Shown here piece after piece: positions 16,231 through 24,532 of a DNA stretch of 64,000 bases; position 1 is the stretch's first letter; each line of letters opens with the position of its first letter. The position numbers and the translations under genes were made by a program. A model generated the notes under the pieces. The model saw nothing but the letters and a program-made list of their open reading frames with translations, was not told the origin of the DNA and made no database searches. The stretch spans positions 186,001-250,000 of the forward strand of contig CBDCGS010000011.1 of the NCBI GenBank assembly GCA_965216915.1. The letters run 5' to 3'. The DNA is from CBDCGS01 sp965216915. Its GTDB lineage: Bacteria; Pseudomonadota; Alphaproteobacteria; UBA828.

Positions 16231-16252
16231 GCATCAACTGGGCGGGGCGGCG

Positions 16253-17134
16253 ATGGAGCTGAGGCGAATCCTCCTGGACGGCTATCCGACGGTCGTGCGG
16301 CCGCATGGCGATGTGCTGGCGGCGGCCGACGGCCGCACCGTGCCGATCGCCGAGGCGGTGCACCTGCCGCCGACGGAGCCGCGTAAGATCATCTGCGTGC
16401 ATCTCAACTACCGCAGCCGGGTCGAGGAGTTCATGACCAAGCTGCCGCCGGCGCCGACCTACTTCCACAAGCCGGTGACCGCGCTCAACAGCCACGGCGC
16501 CGATGTGGTGCGGCCCGCGCGCTGCCGGTGGCTCAACTTCGAGGGCGAGATCGCGGTGGTGATCGGCCGGCATTGCCGCAATGTGAGCCGCGACGGCGTG
16601 GCGGATTACATCGCTGGCTACACGATCGCCAACGACTATGGCCTGCACGACTTCCGCGACACCGACGCGGGCTCGATGCTCCGCGTCAAGGGCTCCGACA
16701 CGCTGTGTCCGGCGGGGCCCGGCGTCGTCAGCGGCTGGGATTTCCGCGGCAAGCGCATCAAGACCACCGTCAACGGCAGCCTCGCGCAGGACGGCAACAC
16801 CGACGAGATGGAGTGGGACATGCACTATCTCGTCGCCGACATTGCCCGCACGATCACGCTGGAGCCGGGCGATCTTCTGCTCACGGGCACGCCGGCGAAC
16901 AGTCGGCCCGTCGAGCCGGGTGACGTCGTTGCCGTCGAGGTCGAGGGGCTCGGCCGCCTCGAAAATCGCATCGTGGAAGGCCCCGCGCCGATCGCCGACG
17001 ATGTTGGCGCCCAGCCGTCGAGCTCCGAGGAGGTACGCTCCACCGCGCTCGGCGGCGATTGGGAGCACCGCGGCAAGCGCGCCCCCCGCGGACCCGGCGC
17101 GCAACATTATGAGAGCGCGGTGGACGACGAATAG
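16253..17134 (+). CDS. Fumarylacetoacetate hydrolase family protein (HpaG-like)
   Basis: A 293-aa enzyme of the FAH superfamily, closest in layout to 5-carboxymethyl-2-oxo-hex-3-ene-1,7-dioate decarboxylase/2-hydroxyhepta-2,4-diene-1,7-dioate isomerase (HpaG). Seen: KIICVHLNYRSRVEEF, the metal-binding block FEGEIAVVIGRHCRNV (E-x-E type: E of FEGE), GYTIANDYGLHDFRD and the C-terminal LLLTGTPANSRPVEPGDVV. The C-terminal 35 residues (EEVRSTALGG onward) are an unusual charged tail. The ATG at this position follows the operator; upstream in-frame extension is non-coding. The gene opens an arm of a probable homoprotocatechuate-type meta-cleavage cluster. Confidence 0.88.
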   Translation: MELRRILLDGYPTVVRPHGDVLAAADGRTVPIAEAVHLPPTEPRKIICVHLNYRSRVEEFMTKLPPAPTYFHKPVTALNSHGADVVRPARCRWLNFEGEIAVVIGRHCRNVSRDGVADYIAGYTIANDYGLHDFRDTDAGSMLRVKGSDTLCPAGPGVVSGWDFRGKRIKTTVNGSLAQDGNTDEMEWDMHYLVADIARTITLEPGDLLLTGTPANSRPVEPGDVVAVEVEGLGRLENRIVEGPAPIADDVGAQPSSSEEVRSTALGGDWEHRGKRAPRGPGAQHYESAVDDE

Positions 17135-17202
17135 TCCCGACGCCCGCTATCGCGCCCGCCGCTAATCGGACGGGCAGGACGGTTCTCAGGAGGCGCTTAG
17201 CT

Positions 17203-18663
17203 TCAGGCAACCGAGCCTTCGAGAATCTGCAGCGTCTTGAGGTCGCTGTGGAAATCGAGGGCGTAGTCGCCGCCCTCGCGGCCGAGGCCGCTGATGCCGC
17301 AGCCGCCGAAAGGCGCGGTGAGGTCGCGGATCAGAAAGCAGTTGGCCCACACGGTGCCCGCGCGCACGGCACGGCCGACGCGCGCGGCCCGCGCGGCATC
17401 GCGCGTGTAGAGGATGGCGGAGAGGCCGTAGGCCGTGCTGTTGGCGCGCGCGATCGCCTCCGCCTCGTCCTGGAAGGTTTGGAGTGTCAGGACCGGGCCG
17501 AAAACCTCGCGCTGCACGATCTCTGAGTCGTTGGAGGCCGGCTCGATGATCGTCGGCTCGTACCAGAGGCCGCCCTCGCGCCACACCTTGCCGCCACGGA
17601 GAACGCGGTCGCCGGCGGCCCGTGCGCGCGCGACGAAGCCCGCGATGCGCGCGAGGTGATCGGGATGGATCACCGGCGAGACCGTGGTCGCCGGCTCGCG
17701 GCTGTCGCCGAGCACATGCGCGTCCGTATGGCTGTTGAGCGCCTCGACGAAGGGCCCGCGCACCGACGCCTCGACCAGGAGCCGGGTGCCGGCGAGGCAA
17801 ACCTGGCCGGAATCGTCGAACTGGCCCGCTGCCTTCTTCGCAGCAGCGTCGAGATCAGCGTCGGCGAACACGATGAGCGGGCCCTTGCCGCCAAGCTCGG
17901 CGGTGAAAGGCACGATGTTGGCCGCCGCCGCCGCGCCGATGGACCGCGCCGTCTCGGGCGAGCCCGTGAACGAGATGCGGCGCACGCGGGGGTCCGCGAC
18001 CAGCGCCGCACCCACCTCCTCGCCGATGCCCTGCACGATGTTGAAGACGCCGGGCGGAAGGCCCGCCTCGTCGATGAGGTCGCCGAGGATGGCAGCCGAG
18101 AGCGGCGACCATTCGGCGGGCTTGAGGATCACCGCGTTGCCCGCCGCGAGCGCGGGCGCGCACTTCCAGGACGACAGCATGAAAGGGGCATTCCAGGGCG
18201 TGATGATCACCGCCGGGCCGGCGGGCATGCGCATCACGCGGTTGTCGGTGCCGTTGGATTGCCACACCCGCTCCTCGTAGGCCGCCGCCATCTCCGCATA
18301 GACCCGAAAGTTGCGCGCGGCGCGGGGGATCACCCGCTTCTCCAGGCTCTCCTGGAGCATCGCCATGTCCAGGCACTCGACGCGCGCGATCTCCTCGGCG
18401 TGCGCGTCGATCAAATCGGCGAGGCGGTTCATGAAGACCGCCCGTTGCGCGAGCGGCATCGCCGCCCAATCGCGAAATGCGCAGGCTGCGGCATCAACGG
18501 CGCGGGCCGCGATCGCCGCGTCACCGCGCGCGACGTCGGCGAGCGTGTCCGACCAATCGAGCGGCGAGCGGTCCTCGAAGGTCTCGGATGACGGCAGCCA
18601 GGCGCCGCCGACATAGTGCTCGAGCGGCACCGAGACGCCCGCGATCTCGCAGCGCCGGGTCAT
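17203..18663 (-). CDS. Aldehyde dehydrogenase (HpaE-like semialdehyde dehydrogenase)
   Basis: A 486-aa NAD(P)-dependent aldehyde dehydrogenase. Catalytic residues are present: Asn in IITPWNAPF (about 158), Glu256 in FTAELGGKGP and nucleophile Cys289 in DSGQVCLAGTR; NAD-binding SFTGSPETA is at about 231-239. Sequence style matches the 5-carboxymethyl-2-hydroxymuconic semialdehyde dehydrogenase/betaine-aldehyde group. It lies 17 bp after the P450 gene with AAGGAG before ATG, so they form one operon. With the HpaD-like and HpaG-like genes next to it, the likely role is oxidation of the semialdehyde released by ring cleavage (inference). Confidence 0.92.
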   Translation of the reverse strand: MTRRCEIAGVSVPLEHYVGGAWLPSSETFEDRSPLDWSDTLADVARGDAAIAARAVDAAACAFRDWAAMPLAQRAVFMNRLADLIDAHAEEIARVECLDMAMLQESLEKRVIPRAARNFRVYAEMAAAYEERVWQSNGTDNRVMRMPAGPAVIITPWNAPFMLSSWKCAPALAAGNAVILKPAEWSPLSAAILGDLIDEAGLPPGVFNIVQGIGEEVGAALVADPRVRRISFTGSPETARSIGAAAAANIVPFTAELGGKGPLIVFADADLDAAAKKAAGQFDDSGQVCLAGTRLLVEASVRGPFVEALNSHTDAHVLGDSREPATTVSPVIHPDHLARIAGFVARARAAGDRVLRGGKVWREGGLWYEPTIIEPASNDSEIVQREVFGPVLTLQTFQDEAEAIARANSTAYGLSAILYTRDAARAARVGRAVRAGTVWANCFLIRDLTAPFGGCGISGLGREGGDYALDFHSDLKTLQILEGSVA

Positions 18664-18680
18664 GGCGGCTCTCCTTGGGA

Positions 18681-19955
18681 TTACACGCGCTCGATGGCGA
18701 GCGGCAGATGCTTGATGCCGTTGATGAAATTAGAGCGGAGATGGGCCTCGGGGCCGGTTTGCCGCAGGCTCTTCACCCGCTTCACGAATTCCTGCAGCAC
18801 GACGCGCAGCTCGAGGCGCGCGAGCCAAAGGCCGAGGCAGTTGTGCGGCCCGCTCCGCCCAAAGGCGAGGTGGGGATTGTCGGCCCGCGCCAGGTCGATG
18901 CTGTGCGGGTTCTCGAACACCGCCTCGTCCCGGTTGCCGGCGATGAACCACAACACCACCTTGTCGCCGGCCTTGATGGTCTTGCCGCGCTGCTCCGTGT
19001 CCTCGCGGGCGGTGCGGCGAAAATGCATGGTCGCCGAGGCCCAGCGGATGAACTCGTCGACGGCCGTGCCCCAAAGCGCCTCGTCCGCCGCTCGAAGCTG
19101 ATCGTAGAGATGAGGCTGATTGGCAAGCGCGTGCAGCGTGGAGGCGATCGTGTAGCGGGTTGTGTCGTTGCCGGCCGACACGAGGAGCGCGAAGAAATTC
19201 TTGAACTCGCTCTCGGTGAGGCACTCGCCATCCTTCTTCGGGCGCAGCAGCATGGTGGTGACATCGTCGCGCGGCTCCTTGTAGCGGAGCGCGGCTTGCT
19301 TCTCGGCGTAATTGAAGATCTCGAGACCGGCCGGTGAGCGAAAGGGTGCGAAGCGGTATTTCTCGGTGTCGACCTGATCGACCACGTGGTCGGTGAAATC
19401 GGGATCGCTGTTCGCGATCATCTGATTGGCCTGCGAGACGAGCCATTTGTCGTCCGCCTCGGGCGTGCCCATGATGCGTCCGAGCATACGCATCGGCAGC
19501 GGCTTGGCGATCGCCTCCAGCGCCTCGAACTCGTCGCGCGCAACCGCCTTGTCGAGGATCTTCACGGTGATCTCGCGGAGCTGCGGCTCGTAGGTCTCCA
19601 TCACACGACGGGCGAACGCGCGGTTGACGAGCTGGCGCTGACGCGTGTGCTCCGGCGGATCGAGTTCCATCATCGAGCGGCGCTTCTCCATCTCCTCGTC
19701 GGTCATCTCCTCGAGGCGGATGCCGCGTGTCGTGGTGAAGAGCTTGTAGTTGCGGTTGAACTCGTGGATGTCGTCGTAGCGCGTGACCGCCCAAAAGCCC
19801 GACCCGTCGTCTTCGTCGAACCAGGCGATGGGGTCCTCGCGGCGCAGGCGATCGAAGGTCGCGTGCGGCACGCCGCCGGAAAACGCGTCGTGGGAGGCGA
19901 TGTTGGCGAAGCCGTCGTCGGATTGCGCGGCGCCCAGAGGTGCGACCGATGCCAT
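18681..19955 (-). CDS. Cytochrome P450 (CYP124/125/142-like)
   Basis: A 424-aa soluble bacterial P450. The I-helix oxygen-activation motif is AGNDTT (261-266), the K-helix ExxR is E301-F-I-R304, and the haem loop is FGRSGPHNCLG with the proximal Cys at 373. The spacing of that loop, one residue longer than the common F-x-x-G-x-x-x-C, is like the F-G-G-x-G-x-H-x-C of CYP124/125/142 enzymes that oxidise sterol side chains and branched or terpenoid lipids. No ferredoxin or reductase is adjacent. The start ATG is close to the divergent promoter carrying operator 2. It may hydroxylate the aromatic or terpenoid substrate before ring cleavage (inference). Confidence 0.93.
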   Translation of the reverse strand: MASVAPLGAAQSDDGFANIASHDAFSGGVPHATFDRLRREDPIAWFDEDDGSGFWAVTRYDDIHEFNRNYKLFTTTRGIRLEEMTDEEMEKRRSMMELDPPEHTRQRQLVNRAFARRVMETYEPQLREITVKILDKAVARDEFEALEAIAKPLPMRMLGRIMGTPEADDKWLVSQANQMIANSDPDFTDHVVDQVDTEKYRFAPFRSPAGLEIFNYAEKQAALRYKEPRDDVTTMLLRPKKDGECLTESEFKNFFALLVSAGNDTTRYTIASTLHALANQPHLYDQLRAADEALWGTAVDEFIRWASATMHFRRTAREDTEQRGKTIKAGDKVVLWFIAGNRDEAVFENPHSIDLARADNPHLAFGRSGPHNCLGLWLARLELRVVLQEFVKRVKSLRQTGPEAHLRSNFINGIKHLPLAIERV

Positions 19956-19997
19956 CGTTCTCGCTCGCTCGATTGCATGGCTGGTGCCCGCATGATA

Positions 19998-20011
19998 GTT
20001 TGGACCCGAAC
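19998..20011. promoter_or_regulatory. Candidate MarR operator 2
   Basis: GTTTGGACCCGAAC matches the pattern GTTYGG-N2-CCRAAC of operator 1. It lies 43 bp upstream of the P450 start and 24 bp upstream of the dioxygenase start, an excellent position to control both divergent transcripts. Confidence 0.65.
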
Positions 20012-20034
20012 GATTTGTCCAGCGGGGGAGATGC

Positions 20035-20919
20035 ATGGGAGAGATCATCGGCGCCGGCGTGCTCTCCCACGTGCCGACGATCATGCTGCCCGAAGAGGTG
20101 CGCTTCGCACTCAACGAGGGCAAGGAGATTAGCCTCCGCCCCGGCCTCAAGCGCCTTCGTGCCGAGGTGCTCGACACGCTCGCGCCCGACGCGATCATCG
20201 TGTTCGACACGCATTGGTATACGACGGTCGAATTCATCGTGACCGGGCACGCGCGGCGCGACGGCCTCTACACCTCCGACGAGCTGCCCCGGGGCATGCG
20301 CCAGGTCCCCTATGCGCTCGGCGGCGATCCGGATCTCGCGCGGCGCATCGCGGCGCGGGTCAGCGATGGCGGGGTGCGCTGCACGATGTGCGACGACCCC
20401 CAGCTACCGATCCACTACCCGACGATCAACCTCGCCCACTTCCTGAACGACGGCGAAGCCTGGCTCTCGATGAGCGTCTGCCAAACTGCGGAGGCCGCGG
20501 ATTTTCTCGCCGTTGGCCGCGCGCTCGGTGAGGCCGTGGCCGATATCGGTCGGCGGGTCGTGCTGCTCGCGAGCGGCGGCCTGAGCCACCGCTTTTGGCC
20601 GCTCGGCGTGCTCGAGGCTCACGAAGCCTCCGACCCCGTCCACGTACGCACGCCCGAGGCACGCGCCGCCGACGAGGCGCGCATCGCGTGGTGGAAACAG
20701 GGCGACCACGGAGCCGTGATCGGCGCCATGGATGCCTACCGCCAGCACAAGCCCGAGGGCTTTTTCGGCCATTACCTCATGATGGTGGGCGCGCTCGGCG
20801 GCGCGGCCTGCACTGCGCCGGGCCGCGCCTTCAGCGCCTATGAGAACGCCGCCGGCACGGGCCAAATCCACATGTGGTTCGATCGGCCCGCCGGCGGATG
20901 GACGGCGGACGAGCTCTAG
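20035..20919 (+). CDS. Class III extradiol ring-cleavage dioxygenase (HpaD-like)
   Basis: A 294-aa non-haem Fe(II) dioxygenase of the LigB/HpaD class. It aligns along its length with homoprotocatechuate 2,3-dioxygenase of enteric bacteria: N-terminal LSHVPTIM (iron-ligand His), IIVFDTHWYTTVEF (second His), LYTSDELP, VLLASGGLSHRFW and the C-terminal GTGQIHMWF. It opens the aromatic ring of a catechol with a side chain. RBS-like GGGGGAG lies 7 bp before ATG. It is transcribed divergently from the P450-ALDH operon and shares operator 2; with HpaE- and HpaG-like proteins it makes a near-complete upper meta-cleavage route. Confidence 0.93.
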   Translation: MGEIIGAGVLSHVPTIMLPEEVRFALNEGKEISLRPGLKRLRAEVLDTLAPDAIIVFDTHWYTTVEFIVTGHARRDGLYTSDELPRGMRQVPYALGGDPDLARRIAARVSDGGVRCTMCDDPQLPIHYPTINLAHFLNDGEAWLSMSVCQTAEAADFLAVGRALGEAVADIGRRVVLLASGGLSHRFWPLGVLEAHEASDPVHVRTPEARAADEARIAWWKQGDHGAVIGAMDAYRQHKPEGFFGHYLMMVGALGGAACTAPGRAFSAYENAAGTGQIHMWFDRPAGGWTADEL

Positions 20920-20926
20920 GCGGGCG

Positions 20927-21367
20927 CTACCACTCGCCGGTGTTGGGCATGCTCTTCCAGGGCTCCGCCGGTTCCAGCGCCGCACCCCGTTGCAGGAGCT
21001 CGATGGAGATCCCGTCGGGCGAGCGGATGAAGGCCATGTGTCCATCGCGCGGCGGTCGGTTGATCGTGACGCCCTTTTCCTGAAGGCCCTGGCAGGTCGC
21101 GTAGATGTCGTCGACGCGATAGGCGAGATGCCCGAAATTCCGGCCGCCCGTGTACTCCTCGGGGTCCCAGTTGTAGGTGAGCTCCACCACCGGCGCCTGA
21201 TCCGCCTTGGCGCGATCGACATCGCCCGGTGCCGACAGGAACACGAGGGTGAAACGGCCTTTCTCGCTTTCGTAGCGACGCGTCTCAACCAGGCCGAGCG
21301 CCCCGCAATAAAAGCCGAGCGATTCGTCAAGGTCTTTGACGCGTACCATCGTGTGCAGATATTCCAC
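20927..21367 (-). CDS. Lactoylglutathione lyase-like VOC protein
   Basis: A 146-aa VOC-fold enzyme resembling glyoxalase I (GloA). The N-terminal LHTMVRVKDLDESLGFYCGALGL and ELTYNWDPEEYTGGRNFGHLAYRVDDI are characteristic of GloA; metal ligands would be His6, Glu (ELTYN), His (FGHLAY) and the Glu in GISIELLQ. Glyoxalase I converts the methylglyoxal-glutathione adduct to lactoylglutathione. GTG start preceded by AGAGGAG. It ends 7 bp from the dioxygenase stop (convergent). A glyoxalase II-like enzyme is far away in the window (57 kb). Confidence 0.9.
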   Translation of the reverse strand: MEYLHTMVRVKDLDESLGFYCGALGLVETRRYESEKGRFTLVFLSAPGDVDRAKADQAPVVELTYNWDPEEYTGGRNFGHLAYRVDDIYATCQGLQEKGVTINRPPRDGHMAFIRSPDGISIELLQRGAALEPAEPWKSMPNTGEW

Positions 21368-21477
21368 GCGCCGTCTCCTCTCGTTGGTCCTGGTGGCTCT
21401 TGGCCAGCACGTGGGGGCGGTTTTACCCTAAGCCCGCGGCATCCGTAAGGCATATCGGCCGCGCGCCAGCGCACGCG

Positions 21478-22068
21478 CTAACGCTTGGCGAACAAACCCT
21501 CGAGCAGGCATGCGATCGCGGCCTCCTGATCCGCCGCAGGCTCGCCCCAGGCGATCGCGAGAGCCGCCCGGTCGAACGCCGCCGACAGCACCGCAGCCAG
21601 TGCATCGAGGGGCGCGCGCGGGATATGCCCTTCCTCCATCGCGTAGGCAAGGCCGGTGCGAAGCTCCGCCCGCCCGGTTCGCTCATCGATCTGGTCCATC
21701 GCCGCGGTGCCGAGCACCGCCGGGCCCTCGACCAAGAGGAGGCGCGCGCGCCCCACCACGGCCATCGCGGCAAAATACGCGGCAGCGCCCTCCTGCAGAG
21801 CGGTAAGAGGCGATCGTTCGCTCGCCGTGCGTTGATCGATCTGCGCGGCAACGGTCGCCGCCTCTTTCTCGAGAACGGCGGCGAACAGAGCGAGCTTGTC
21901 CTCGAAGTGGTGATACAGCGCGCCGCGCGTGACCCCCGCGGCCGCAACGATCTCGGGCGTGCTCGTTTCCGCAAAGCCATTCTCCGCGAAAAGGCCGCGC
22001 GCCGCGGCGATCAAGGCCGCCTGGGTCGTTTCGGACCGCACGCGGTTTGGCACCGAACGTTCTTGCAT
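21478..22068 (-). CDS. TetR family transcriptional repressor
   Basis: A 196-aa TetR-type regulator. The N-terminal HTH is TQAALIAAARGLFAENGFAETSTPEIVAAAGVTRGALYHHFEDK (about residues 14-57). The C-terminal ligand domain includes AAAYFAAMAVVGRARLLLVEG, similar to the TetR C-terminal-domain 'TetR_C_13'-like repressors. The ATG chosen is immediately next to a 17-bp palindrome; a second palindrome lies 34 bp away, so the protein very likely represses itself and the divergent VOC gene. Confidence 0.92.
   Translation of the reverse strand: MQERSVPNRVRSETTQAALIAAARGLFAENGFAETSTPEIVAAAGVTRGALYHHFEDKLALFAAVLEKEAATVAAQIDQRTASERSPLTALQEGAAAYFAAMAVVGRARLLLVEGPAVLGTAAMDQIDERTGRAELRTGLAYAMEEGHIPRAPLDALAAVLSAAFDRAALAIAWGEPAADQEAAIACLLEGLFAKR
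22045..22058. promoter_or_regulatory. Third match to the MarR-type palindrome, inside the tetR start region
   Basis: GTTTGGCACCGAAC fits GTTYGG-N2-CCRAAC but lies in the first codons of tetR, 11 bp inside the gene. It may be fortuitous, or it may bring the TetR/VOC pair under the same regulator as the catabolic cluster. Confidence 0.3.
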
Positions 22069-22119
22069 ACATACAGCCTGTATGTTACTGATCGGACAGC
22101 TCACATACACACTGTATGT
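22069..22119. promoter_or_regulatory. Twin TetR operators
   Basis: ACATACAG-C-CTGTATGT (22069-22085) is a perfect palindrome, and ACATACAC-A-CTGTATGT (22103-22119) is the same with one mismatch. Centres are 34 bp apart, about three helical turns. They fill the gap between tetR and the divergent VOC gene. Confidence 0.8.
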
Positions 22120-22144
22120 ATCTTGCACCACTCGAAGGCAAGGG

Positions 22145-22585
22145 ATGATGAAAGCGACCCAGTATTACCCGGTGATCCTGACCGACGATGTCGCCGGCAC
22201 GGTGGCGTTCTACCGCCGCCATTTCCGCTTTGTCGCTCTTTATGAGAGCGACTGGTACGTCCACCTGCAGTCGAGCGAGGACAGGGGCGTCAACCTCGCG
22301 ATCCTCCAGGGCGACCACGAAACCCTGCCCGAAGCCGGACGCGGGACCGTCTCAGGGCTGATGCTCAATTTCGAGGTCGAGGATGTCGACGCCGAGTTCG
22401 CACGCGCCACGGCAAGCGACCTGCCCATCGTGGTCGCGCTACAGGACGAGCCTTGGGGGCAGCGCCACTTTGTCACGCGCGACCCCAACGGGGTCTTGAT
22501 CGACGTGATCAAGCCGATTCCGCCGAGTCCAGAATTTCTTGCGCACTACGCCGCCCCCGCGCCCGGCGGGCCCGCGACGGCCTGA
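22145..22585 (+). CDS. VOC (glyoxalase/bleomycin-resistance-fold) protein under TetR control
   Basis: A 146-aa VOC-superfamily protein: YYPVILTDDVAGTVAFYRRHFRF, the strand NLAILQGDHETLP, and the C-terminal WGQRHFVTRDPNGVLIDVIKPI are classic betaalphabetabetabeta modules. Such proteins bind metals for lyase, isomerase or dioxygenase chemistry, or sequester drugs; the exact activity is not evident. AAGGG precedes two adjacent ATGs (22145, 22148). The divergent TetR gene and twin operators make it the probable target of an inducible response, for example to a toxic electrophile (inference). Confidence 0.87.
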   Translation: MMKATQYYPVILTDDVAGTVAFYRRHFRFVALYESDWYVHLQSSEDRGVNLAILQGDHETLPEAGRGTVSGLMLNFEVEDVDAEFARATASDLPIVVALQDEPWGQRHFVTRDPNGVLIDVIKPIPPSPEFLAHYAAPAPGGPATA

Positions 22586-22702
22586 CCCCGCCGCCTCTTC
22601 CGCGCGAAGACGCGCTCGTCCGCGCCGCGCTCCAGTGCTAGGCTCCCGCCCCAGAGCGCCGCGAGCGCGGCGCATCGAATGTCGCATGTGAGGGAGGGAT
22701 TC

Positions 22703-24532
22703 ATGGCGTGGCAGGGACAGTTATTGCGGGTCGATCTCACGGCGGGCACCTGTGTCGGTGAACCCCTCAACTCCGCGTGGGCGGCGCAGTATCTGGGCCA
22801 GCGCGGGCTCGCGACCAAATACCTTGCGGAGGAGATGGACCCGAAGGCGGATCCACTCTCGCCGGAGAACAAGCTGATCTTTGCGACCGGCCCCTTGACA
22901 GGGACCGGCGCGCCGACCGGCGGGCGCTACTCGGTCATCACGAAGGGGCCCCTCACCAATGCCATCGCCTGCTCCAATTCCGGCGGCTACTTCGGCGGCG
23001 AGCTGAAGCTCGCCGGCTGGGACATGGTCATCTTCGAGGGCAAGGCGAAGAAGCCCGTCTATCTCTACATCAAGGACGACCACGCCGTGTTGCTGCCCGC
23101 CAAGGGCTTCATCTGGGGCAAGTCGGTGTGGGATACTGAGCCGCTGCTCAAGGCGCGCCATCAGGACCCTGCGATCAAGGTCGCCTCGATTGGCCGCTCG
23201 GGCGAAACCCTAGTGCGCTACGCCTGCGTCGTGAACGACATGGATCGCGCGGCCGGACGCTCGGGCGTCGGTGCCGTCATGGGCTCGAAGAACCTCAAGG
23301 CGATCGCCGTGCGCGGCACCAAGGGCGTCTCGGTGAATGACCCGAAGGCCTTCATGGCGGCGATCGCCCACGCCAATTCGGTCCTGCAGCCGAGCGAGGC
23401 CCGCGCCGGGCTCGCGAAAACCGGCACACTTTCGATGATCGATGTCACCCAGTCGTTCGGCAGCCTGCCTACGCGCAATAATCGGGACATCCAGTTCGAG
23501 GGCGCGAACAAGCTCGGCCCGGCCGCGATGGCGGCGCGCCGCCGCACCGACGGCGAAGCGAACCTCATGACCAACAAGGCTTGCTTCGGCTGCACGATCG
23601 GCTGCGGCCGCGTCGCGAAGATGGATCCCGGCCATTTCGCCATCGGGGAAAACGAGCGCTACCGCAAGCCCTCCGGCGGGCTCGAGTATGAATCGGCCTA
23701 TGCGCTCGGGCCCATGGTCGGTGTCGACGACATCGAGGCCGCGACCTACGCCAACTTCATTTGCAACGAGCAGGGCATGGACCCGATCTCGTTCGGCGCG
23801 ACCGTCTCGGCTGCCATGGAGCTTTATGAGACCGGCGCGATCTCGGACAAGGAGACCGGCGGCATCGCCTACCGGTTCGGCTCGGCGGAGGCGCTTTGCA
23901 CGGCCGCCGACCAGGCCGGCACCGGCGAGGGCTTCGGCGCGGACCTCGGGCTTGGCGCGAAACGGCTCTGCGAAAAATATGGCCATCCCGAGTTCGCCAT
24001 GGTCGCCAAGGGACAGGAGTTCCCCGGCTATGACGGGCGCTCGATGCAAGGCATGGCTCTCGCCTATGCCACCAGCAACCGCGGTGCCTGCCACCTGCGG
24101 GCCGACCCCTACGAGGACGATTTCTCCGGCGGCAAGCTGAAGGGCAAGGCCGAGATCGTGAAAACGTCGCAGGATCAGGTCGCTGCCATCGATTCGACCG
24201 GCCTTTGCCTCTTCCCGATGGGCGCGTGGGGCTTCCAGGAGGTCTCGAGCCTCGTCGACGCGGCGTGCGACGGCGATTGGAGCGTCGAGAATTTGCGCCT
24301 CGTCGGCGAGCGTATCTGGAATCTCGAGCGCCAATTCAATCTGAACGCCGGGTTCACTGCGGCGGACGACACGTTGCCCGATCGCATCCTCAAAGACGCG
24401 GCGAAGAGCGGCACGGGCAAGGGCAGCGTCGCCCAGCTCGACAAGATGCTGCCGCAATATTACGAGCTTCGAGGTTGGACGTCCGGCGGCGAGCCGACGC
24501 CGGAGACGCTCTCCCGCCTCGGCCTCGGATGA
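22703..24532 (+). CDS. Aldehyde ferredoxin oxidoreductase family protein
   Basis: A 609-aa tungsten-type oxidoreductase (AOR family), which oxidises aldehydes to acids, or the reverse, with low-potential ferredoxin. Seen: N-terminal GQLLRVDLTAGTC, the pterin-cofactor region ATGPLTGTGAPTGGRYSVIT (62-81), the [4Fe-4S] Cys triad C294-x2-C297-x3-C301 (KACFGCTIGCG) and the fourth Cys probably in STGLCLFP. GGGAGGGA precedes this ATG, making an earlier in-frame start unlikely. Its stop overlaps the start of a MoaD-like gene (ATGA). No ferredoxin gene is adjacent. Specific aldehyde unknown. Confidence 0.93.
   Translation: MAWQGQLLRVDLTAGTCVGEPLNSAWAAQYLGQRGLATKYLAEEMDPKADPLSPENKLIFATGPLTGTGAPTGGRYSVITKGPLTNAIACSNSGGYFGGELKLAGWDMVIFEGKAKKPVYLYIKDDHAVLLPAKGFIWGKSVWDTEPLLKARHQDPAIKVASIGRSGETLVRYACVVNDMDRAAGRSGVGAVMGSKNLKAIAVRGTKGVSVNDPKAFMAAIAHANSVLQPSEARAGLAKTGTLSMIDVTQSFGSLPTRNNRDIQFEGANKLGPAAMAARRRTDGEANLMTNKACFGCTIGCGRVAKMDPGHFAIGENERYRKPSGGLEYESAYALGPMVGVDDIEAATYANFICNEQGMDPISFGATVSAAMELYETGAISDKETGGIAYRFGSAEALCTAADQAGTGEGFGADLGLGAKRLCEKYGHPEFAMVAKGQEFPGYDGRSMQGMALAYATSNRGACHLRADPYEDDFSGGKLKGKAEIVKTSQDQVAAIDSTGLCLFPMGAWGFQEVSSLVDAACDGDWSVENLRLVGERIWNLERQFNLNAGFTAADDTLPDRILKDAAKSGTGKGSVAQLDKMLPQYYELRGWTSGGEPTPETLSRLGLG

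Noticed and set aside
14774..16252. N-terminal extension of the FAH-like gene
   Set aside because: The extra 490 codons are antisense to MarR and ADC genes and have no coding character; the FAH fold begins at the chosen ATG.
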